Shown here in pieces: positions 15,001 through 17,909 of a stretch of DNA of 17,909 bases (its first letter is position 1; each line of letters starts with the position of its first letter). Where the stretch lies: contig NZ_CALTUX010000035.1 of NCBI RefSeq assembly GCF_943912825.1, forward strand, positions 1-17,909. Direction: 5' to 3'. This stretch comes from an uncultured Anaerococcus sp. Lineage in GTDB: Bacteria > Bacillota > Clostridia > Tissierellales > Peptoniphilaceae. A program made the position numbers and the translations under genes. Below the pieces are notes generated by a model. That model did not search any database and was not told the DNA's origin. It saw only the letters and a list, made by a program, of their open reading frames with translations.

Positions 15001-17909
15001 GAAAAGAAAAAACTTATAGGCACAACCATAAAGGGCTTCAAAAAAGGAGACCCAGACTTTGCTAGATACATCGAGGAAGTAAAAGATGATGGTCGTTCCG
15101 ACCCAGCAAGGCCAGATGCCCCATACAAGTGGATCCACGATGCTAGAGTTACCAACTACAAAAATAAAACAAAGCTAAACTTCTTCAAAAAGGATAAGGC
15201 ATCCTACCAAAATATAAAAGGAGCAGAATTCTCCTTAAGAAAGGCTAAGCTAAAAGATGGAAAACTAGTATTTGGAACAGATGGCAAGCCAGAATACGAA
15301 ACAGAACCAACAACAGATAGCAAAGGTGAGCCTCTCACAAAAGAACAATTAGATGCAATGAGAGTCCAACCTTATGATGAGAAAGAGAAATTTGCCAAGG
15401 CAATTTCAAATGACCAACTAGGTGTAGAATTTACAAACATAGGCGAAGGCACCTACATCCTAGAAGAAATAAAACCAGCTGATGGCTTTAAGCCTACCGA
15501 CTCCTTCCTAGCTATCACCTTCACAGAAGATGAAAAAGGTTCTTGGAAGCAAGAGATAAAAGGCTACGAAAAAGATGAAAATGGCTCTTATAAAGAAATG
15601 ACTGATCCAAATACAAATAAATTCTTTAGTCAAAATGCTAATGGAGAGCTAGTAAGCATCAAAAACGAAAAAGCCTACATCGATCTCAAATTCCAAAAAA
15701 TCGAAGGAAAGAAGGGTGCGAAAGGAGAGGATATCAAAGTAGAATCAGCCGACTTTAAGCTAACCCAAGTCGATAAGGATGGTAAGAAAATTGAGGGTGG
15801 TTATGAAAAGACTATCTACTCATACTCCAACTCCAACTTCGAGTTCAAATACCTTCCTCGAGGTCGTTACAAGCTCCAAGAAACCAGAGCTATTACAAAA
15901 TTTGAAAAGCCAGACCCATGGTTCTTCAATGTAGTACAAGATAAAGAAACTCACAAGTTAAGAATCGAATTTGAAAATGACCCTGACGGAACTCTTGATA
16001 AGTCCATCGGCTTTAAGACAAAACAAAATGGAGAGCCTGATTATGATAAGGATGGCAACTACCAAGACCTCAAAATCAGAAACTACTCCAAGACCAACTT
16101 CTCCTTCATGAAGTTTAGAAATGAGACTGATAAGGACGGCAACAAACTTCCGTTAAAAGACGCCTACTTTAGACTTACAAAAGTAAGATTCTCAATGGAT
16201 GAGAAAGCCAAATCCTACGAATACCACAATGAGAAAGATGGCGCAGGACTTAAAAAATATGTTCATGGCAAGAAGGTCACAGAATATGACCCTAAAGGTA
16301 ATGTAGAAAAATTCACATACGATAATAAAGAATATAAGTATGATGAAAATAAGAATCTGATAAGTGTAGGGGGACAAAGGCCAACAGAAGAAGACAAAAA
16401 AGTCAAACCAGATGCAATATCAAATGCCACAGGTAAGTACAGCTCCTTACGTCGTTCCCAATCTTCTGGTAGGGTAGATTTCCAAAATCTCGGCGAAGGT
16501 ATCTACCAACTAGAAGAAGTAGGAATCCCAGAAGGCTACCAATCTAACACCAAGCAGTTTAAATGGATATTTAAAGTCGAAAAGACAGATGATGGCCTAC
16601 AAATAGTAAGAACCTACCAAGACAAAGATGGTAAAAGTCACGATGTCGAAGAAGAATACTTCAAAAAATATGATCCAGACTATTACAAAAAGTATGTAGA
16701 TAATAAGTTTAATAAAAATTCAAATATCGAAGGAGATGGCAATACCAATCCTTACGAGATAACCAACACCAAGACCACAACAGACCTTAAGTGGAAGAAG
16801 ATTGGTGGCAGGAATACATCTAATGTAATAAAGAAGGACACCAAGTTCGTCTTACTAAAAACTTCAAACGATCCAAACAACCTTGATTCTGCCAAGTCAG
16901 GTCAATCAGAATTCCCACCTTTCCAAGTAGAAAGCGAAGATGGTAATTTTGAAATCAAAAACCTAGCCAAGGGTGTCTACTTGTTAAAAGAAACCAAAGC
17001 TCCAGATGGCTACGAAATCATGGATAGGCAAATAGGAATAAAAGTCTATGAAGACGAAGAAGGAGCCTTACAAAAAGAATACTTTGAAATAAAACTTAAC
17101 AAAGAGGGAAATAAGGAATTAGTAAAAAGTCCTGGAGATTTCCAAAACTTATTAAATAGAAATGCACAAAATCCAGAAACTCATGTAGATAAGGATGGAA
17201 CCTTCTACGTAATCAATAAGTCCAAACCATATTTCTTCTACCTACGTAAAGGCTTTATGGAAGAAGGTAAGTTCAAGGATATCACCAAGGGAAAACTAAG
17301 AATAAAAATTTCAAAAGACCCTGCTGATAAAACAAATACTGATACAAAAGTCTACGAACAAGAGATAGACCTATCAGATGCAGGTTCTTACAGGATAGAC
17401 CTATCAAATGATATTCAACTTGGTAAAGACTATATCCTAGAAGAAGTAGAATCCCCGGATGGATATGCTAAGACCAAGTACGGATATAGGTTAAGCTTCA
17501 GTTACCTACAAACAGACCAAAAATTTGTAGCAACCTTAAAGGCAGTTCTAAAAGAAGTTAAAAAGGAAGATGGAAGCAAGGACTGGGTTCCACTTACAAA
17601 TAAGGATGGAAAAAATATAAGTGATTCTAATCAGTTAATAGCAGGTGGACAAAATATCGGACCTGGCTTCGACTTTAGAATAGTCAACAACAAAACCGAA
17701 GTTGTCTTTACAAAAGTAGGAAAAGAAAAGGTCAAGGGAGAAGATGGTAAACTTAAAGACAAAGAAACTCCACTAAGTGGCGTTGAATTCTACCTAGAAA
17801 AACAAGACCCAGACGATATCCATAAGGAAAACCAAGGTTATTATCCATTGACCAAAGATATGAAATATATCAAGTCAGAAGTAGGACGTGACAAGCTCAC
17901 ACACTACTA
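6043..17909 (+). CDS. giant multidomain surface adhesin with thioester, SpaA-like and vWA-like domains (3' end outside window)
   Basis: The frame is open for at least 3955 codons and runs off the right edge, so any C-terminal sorting signal is not visible. The ATG follows AAAGGAGG (6030-6037) by five bases. Residues 1-29 are a signal peptide (cleavage VFA/SE). Then come a beta-rich region (about 66-340), an acidic Glu/Lys/Pro linker (344-444), a helical segment (about 447-620), a beta region like the ligand-binding head of MSCRAMM adhesins (about 640-940), a probable thioester domain (about 1100-1285, Cys1154 and Gln1264), five SpaA-like domains (about 1400-2137), a vWA-like module (about 2189-2615), an InlB-like repeat (2632-2703), a Cna_B-like segment (about 2709-2835) and seven further SpaA-like domains, the last incomplete. 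The SpaA units show the family pattern: a strand with Lys near the start, GAxFxL, and Y-x-L-x-E followed by Pro-x-Gly-Tyr, the Lys and Glu being expected to form self-made isopeptide bonds. The role is inferred as a long wall-attached fibre that binds host targets covalently. Domain assignments come from motif reading. Confidence 0.93.
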   Translation, partial: MKARLSLLTRKVFALIIATSMSIPTNVFASEPGPETYEEDSSIMGLAQNETTEEIKPAEIDSSKQVETSSYLIDIRATVDESLTKIDYTIRLKRKNPLAEGEDKDFSLSLVAMPNINSLRLVSASAIDADEERDLAADTSDNDLNSLILKNKAHDEIIYNISADIRKAKNGRTYDLALGLAEDTEEVIAYKLKAKEEDLESGIAIKTIKLVENDARNLEATYRQGGILGGILAKNDYLDWTDFIANDTDDVKEIDYDLKPDANQITDETKIRLDYYKPSPNGFVINKEFSQEIDFAGKIKFEIPRAYLAKLSLTTKVDKKNTNVKAYKLNNREIKNPIYIEGSEKEKKEGEEDPAPEAQKEDQPQEESPEDKQADQATEENKANPEEKPHEEGQANPENKAPEETEPKPEEKDQEKEAKPEEKSPKAKKEENKEDPKKEDPAEKISGLALNRDSLEAKLKEEARLTEEIKTSLDEITARLDAYDKDQITWEDLLNYTKALSQRDKLTEADLREIIGDLIAGLNKETYKSANINIDEIIKFVYPAEAENPENENKEKEPSDLEKADKELKEALADKSKGIEEIQALLSSFEEKYNLSREDQEKLMAANNDAINALVEKDRKENFRPLNLRKEESKSFAGKKFHLNTVMKVKASQAWPIPSGWYFDVNLGPYLKEDPGQLLNDLYHNGQLIATAQMLKIGKDKVIRYTYVRKVTKSIDLNIDQNLEFDAYEIGNQDQITVKIKVAPKNNPVQTMPDIVVKRDQDSPVESSFEIKDEGETKSGTYPYQLDWRTTSQKLKDNEGKVIDKLVDLDKSKLTGAYVEWDIEVDTDKLVDPNNKLDFNNLNLTVFGSANQGLTNIYYKASKNKDALDTTDGYISSTNLGEIFSQNSQISKNDLGDKLYIKVKATIDPDQVHETYSIGFRINPDNNYIKGMLDDILKKYNSIPTPLKWIKGVEGARRFAEVPFNLVETNIPATFLGLTDRFTNERFYYDNTRTITANRKSDSRVDWYALDLIRRGETQDPALDNPDFDKNNGKGKKTIRPKKVYYLPLKNGGYRRTTQAGDVVLQNGQYFPGTIVSYEYPNQTGARDDSYNFRADLKDKKKFNIDESYDYEGGRVNLFTEKISNADLANGYIAYIESPYPIMRINRNFDMVSCFNDRVNAPVYTGNTKIFLDIHEDVSGDYLLNRLNESIGNQSGSYSLKNYLTKNVPYEQGVYLNNGNKTQGQAMEELMKKIYFYGEEVKKEYAASHNNKEMHRLIESSMYQRVIHHFTDGKSLEKDYFDAPSSYNVDEWKVPHTLSGTRQTYPKTGWDGSFEGKDDSRKTPQGLRKLKDNETQIGNYPPVQSTQYEMAQKLYNKVIASYREGNDWNDDKADSVKLVFYSHTDEGKYQELIAGRVMAPIEIDKYKKDGTKLKDAKFRFTNIDTGEWKEWTSTDDDNPHKLYLRPGKYKVQEVKTPQGFEKIKDFDIEVIRKEIYPDNGSYDAKKLPKIHVNDGFETEVSIDQKTVPKDTDGETPLVVLDKDNKIKVKVTNIEDNLGKLEFIKRNKFIKLDGAEFRLRKIEASDLNDAKTKFKDPSKLTYDPKYDKTEKGNIGEFKFDQIPAGFYVLEETKVPEGYEKAPLYLIEAKEITEANQKKKVQVSFVQEYKEVTNEKGEKEAKIEDANLETEKATRDKKLVDLPIIRNKTKKTEIKFRKVRTENLGTDKEHLGLGDAKFRLMSLKMVDGDFYLEEAYTDNSKKTEPPRATVDGQQAEGGGYITFKDLKVGVYLLEELEAPKGYKKTDLYGWKLVVSLDEKGNFTHKLYEVPKAKQGENQDEIFNSKDLREVKISNIIKGHEKVDAYQIGNDARTIDIDFKKYKGKIVENNGKTEVEATEVNEKLLGKNNKPVSFNLYNSDFYGAIIGEKDEKGNFKPINKEPIIQDDKGLFHLKGLEFGGYYILRETNPPKDYNKADDILLKVEAEAIANEGQMKVIVRDPNTNAKTDFHSVFKGVVDFPEDEKLGKFSIKKVGNAIGYTENGKPIRVGLRRAYFRLYTANEDYEIEYKDKDKKYPKEYIQKVTPGVPITKDDGKGGQTGKSPEEIEKEAPNQGIVTFDQLKPGYYVLEEFRGPAGYERDPNPWYILVERDGTVKKYRDNPSKTRNPKQMDYSAHAPRYRMAGLDLSAPLQFNRLMSPQKEPFLQKLEYDASTDDLNINVRASEVDTTDGSRTIDLSISPKAKGSQETEEQIIGNKIQLVFVIDRSKDVSELTNKNNPNGPTLDKNINKLITDIVDKAKKSNASVDATFIQYDNAKNSIVDGVNQDLLALDQSISNTQTYTMTTPSNPNGENVTIKDYLGKIEVQKRVTNNIDGNDRLAKNRDTYYKQIINTNKSYDKRIFIDISNFISTGAKTFHDKNDGNRKKFQAGEIIWPFRNKNNPVHFDTWMAHIDFYSALNSEYTEYMPNNTANGPSGNILSDHFKFFRNDDYNNNGRGQNVSKDFFDNNILTDDNFIKERKIIEKPSDEYLVKDASLNVTLRNQINLLETSATIGSTNLDPITSKTGTNDSIKLDNINLKKGETLDFSYKINLKDSTEFDEVYPINASIKFVNDGKESLISSVDPSTNLEISTKKIKEDTPTPDPPTPDPGTQEGHNVITSSRGGGSISASPQTGVKPKTEVTIKITPESGKKISQLLIDGYPAEVNGNTAIFEMPDHDVNVVATFVDENVNPQPTGDMIIKANFTYSNQKAGIDDSKDVPEGSPGTVELYVNKKQGLVDNWVKVGSDRDAPYKGTLEYTGLSLDYDYKLVYTRSTEIAGGWGSETVSEILIDSTKVDENNTVTVNISNGNLTEIFNHDETGFRIPLRITKVNENKAALTGSQFKARKLVNGERVPIYEKNKDGTYTDTGKTGFPKYYDEKFDGVSEATGKPGDNYFRELTPGIYELEEIKTPDNTYRPPKDKNGNNMKWYFKVVINKEKVPRDANYMDITFDFEHTFSEKDDFNIGITEAEKKKLIGTTIKGFKKGDPDFARYIEEVKDDGRSDPARPDAPYKWIHDARVTNYKNKTKLNFFKKDKASYQNIKGAEFSLRKAKLKDGKLVFGTDGKPEYETEPTTDSKGEPLTKEQLDAMRVQPYDEKEKFAKAISNDQLGVEFTNIGEGTYILEEIKPADGFKPTDSFLAITFTEDEKGSWKQEIKGYEKDENGSYKEMTDPNTNKFFSQNANGELVSIKNEKAYIDLKFQKIEGKKGAKGEDIKVESADFKLTQVDKDGKKIEGGYEKTIYSYSNSNFEFKYLPRGRYKLQETRAITKFEKPDPWFFNVVQDKETHKLRIEFENDPDGTLDKSIGFKTKQNGEPDYDKDGNYQDLKIRNYSKTNFSFMKFRNETDKDGNKLPLKDAYFRLTKVRFSMDEKAKSYEYHNEKDGAGLKKYVHGKKVTEYDPKGNVEKFTYDNKEYKYDENKNLISVGGQRPTEEDKKVKPDAISNATGKYSSLRRSQSSGRVDFQNLGEGIYQLEEVGIPEGYQSNTKQFKWIFKVEKTDDGLQIVRTYQDKDGKSHDVEEEYFKKYDPDYYKKYVDNKFNKNSNIEGDGNTNPYEITNTKTTTDLKWKKIGGRNTSNVIKKDTKFVLLKTSNDPNNLDSAKSGQSEFPPFQVESEDGNFEIKNLAKGVYLLKETKAPDGYEIMDRQIGIKVYEDEEGALQKEYFEIKLNKEGNKELVKSPGDFQNLLNRNAQNPETHVDKDGTFYVINKSKPYFFYLRKGFMEEGKFKDITKGKLRIKISKDPADKTNTDTKVYEQEIDLSDAGSYRIDLSNDIQLGKDYILEEVESPDGYAKTKYGYRLSFSYLQTDQKFVATLKAVLKEVKKEDGSKDWVPLTNKDGKNISDSNQLIAGGQNIGPGFDFRIVNNKTEVVFTKVGKEKVKGEDGKLKDKETPLSGVEFYLEKQDPDDIHKENQGYYPLTKDMKYIKSEVGRDKLTHY
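7072..7374 (+). repeat. Glu/Lys/Pro-rich linker in the giant adhesin
   Basis: Residues 344-444 consist almost only of Glu, Lys, Pro, Asp, Gln and Ala, with imprecise repeats such as KANPEEK, QANPENK, EAKPEEK and EPKPEEK. It is probably an extended, unfolded spacer between the N-terminal beta region and the helical segment. It sits in the giant where the related 644-residue protein has no equivalent; that protein carries its Pro-rich linker further upstream. Confidence 0.8.
9340..9897 (+). other. probable thioester domain (TED) coding segment
   Basis: Cys1154 (codon 9502-9504) lies in SCFNDRVNAPVY, and Gln1264 (codon 9832-9834) lies in MYQRVIHHFTDGKSL. In known thioester domains of Gram-positive adhesins (SfbI, FbaB and Cpa type), a Cys in a C-F-N-like motif bonds to a Gln in a T-Q-x-A-[IV]-W-x-F-[TS]-D motif. 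Spacing and following residues fit, with A/W replaced by V/H. It is the only cysteine I find in the visible 3955 residues. The segment between (ELMKKIYFYG) also fits the family. Confidence 0.75.
10240..12450 (+). repeat. first block of SpaA-like domains (about five)
   Basis: Approximate residues are 1400-1475, 1538-1630, 1687-1800, 1850-1967 and 2000-2137. Each ends in the Y-x-[LV]-x-E strand (KYKVQE, FYVLEE, VYLLEE, YYILRE, YYVLEE) followed by P-x-[GD]-[YF]. The starting Lys strand is clear in units 1 (IEIDKYKKDG), 2 (LEFIKRN), 3 (IKFRKV) and 5 (FSIKKV). Unit lengths vary from about 75 to 140 residues because of insertions between the GAxFxL strand and the C-terminal strand, so these are old, diverged copies. 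Confidence 0.8.
12607..13887 (+). other. vWA-like module with atypical codon use, inside the giant adhesin
   Basis: Residues about 2189-2615. IQLVFVIDRSKD (2235-2246 region) fits the first strand and metal-site loop of a von Willebrand A domain, followed by a helix-like DKNINKLITDIVDKAKK, a strand VDATFIQYD and a later strand RIFIDISNFIS. The last residue of the DxSxS motif is Asp here. C-ending codons are scarce (one of twenty at 12841-12900, against nine of twenty at 12301-12360), and leucine shifts from CTA towards TTA. This suggests the module came in by recombination. Confidence 0.6.
13936..14151 (+). other. InlB-like (divergent B-repeat) domain in the giant adhesin
   Basis: Residues about 2632-2703 follow a short Pro/Thr/Asp spacer (TPTPDPPTPDP). 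The pattern GGGSISASPQ, then VTIKITPESGKKISQLLIDG, then AIFEMPDHDVNVVATF fits the beta-grasp repeat of the InlB/Flg_new type, in which F-x-M-P-x-x-D-V-x-V closes the domain. It probably acts as a rigid spacer between the vWA-like module and the next stalk section. Confidence 0.65.
14563..17909 (+). repeat. second block of SpaA-like domains (six complete, one cut)
   Basis: Approximate residues are 2841-2957, 3041-3167, 3211-3303, 3351-3517, 3578-3676, 3727-3823 and 3885 to the edge. The closing strands read IYELEE, TYILEE, RYKLQE, IYQLEE, VYLLKE and DYILEE; the seventh domain is cut before its own. The intervals between units (about 50-85 residues) are highly charged. The units are diverged enough that no long nucleotide repeat is evident. 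Confidence 0.8.

Noticed and set aside
14785..15155. Overlapping minus-strand frames inside the giant gene
   Set aside because: Two different frames open over the same region are expected opposite a Lys/Glu/Pro-rich coding strand; no start signals or motifs.

Overview
The window looks like chromosome from a low-GC, Gram-positive, anaerobic Bacillota. Its strong CTA-leucine and AGA/AGG-arginine codon use, fermentative enzymes and secreted SpaA/Cna_B-type surface proteins suggest a Gram-positive anaerobic coccus of the Peptoniphilaceae (for example Anaerococcus, Peptoniphilus or Finegoldia). The genus is an inference; no rRNA or other marker gene is present.

Layout. Positions 1-480 are a GC-rich repeat island with no credible gene, opening with two perfect 55-bp tandem copies. 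Positions 492-2752 hold two divergent metabolic genes. On the minus strand is an L-lactate/L-2-hydroxyacid dehydrogenase followed at once by a 13-bp-stem terminator. On the plus strand is a short bacterial malic enzyme. Their promoters lie back to back about 13 bp apart and are nearly identical in design. Together the enzymes could turn malate into pyruvate plus NADH and then use the NADH to reduce pyruvate or another 2-oxoacid. Positions 2753-3480 are a second non-coding repeat cluster, related to the first, with three copies of a hairpin whose arms change together and other conserved blocks.

Positions 3538-17909 are devoted to the cell surface. A 644-residue secreted protein with a Pro/Ala-rich linker and no visible wall anchor (3588-5522) ends in a clear terminator. 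After a 520-bp AT-rich gap comes a very large open frame from 6043 to the right edge (at least 3955 codons, no stop reached). It encodes a giant multidomain adhesin: signal peptide, a beta-rich N-terminal region, an acidic Glu/Lys/Pro linker, a helical segment, an MSCRAMM-like beta region, a probable thioester domain (Cys1154/Gln1264), five SpaA-like domains, a von Willebrand A-like module in a different codon dialect, an InlB-like repeat, and at least seven more SpaA-like domains, the last cut by the window edge.

The most interesting points are the thioester domain placed ahead of a very long isopeptide-type stalk, the apparently inserted vWA-like module, and the resemblance of the 644-residue protein to the N-terminal ~650 residues of the giant, as if it were a stand-alone version of the giant's head. 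No tRNA, rRNA, CRISPR array, transposase or phage gene was seen.
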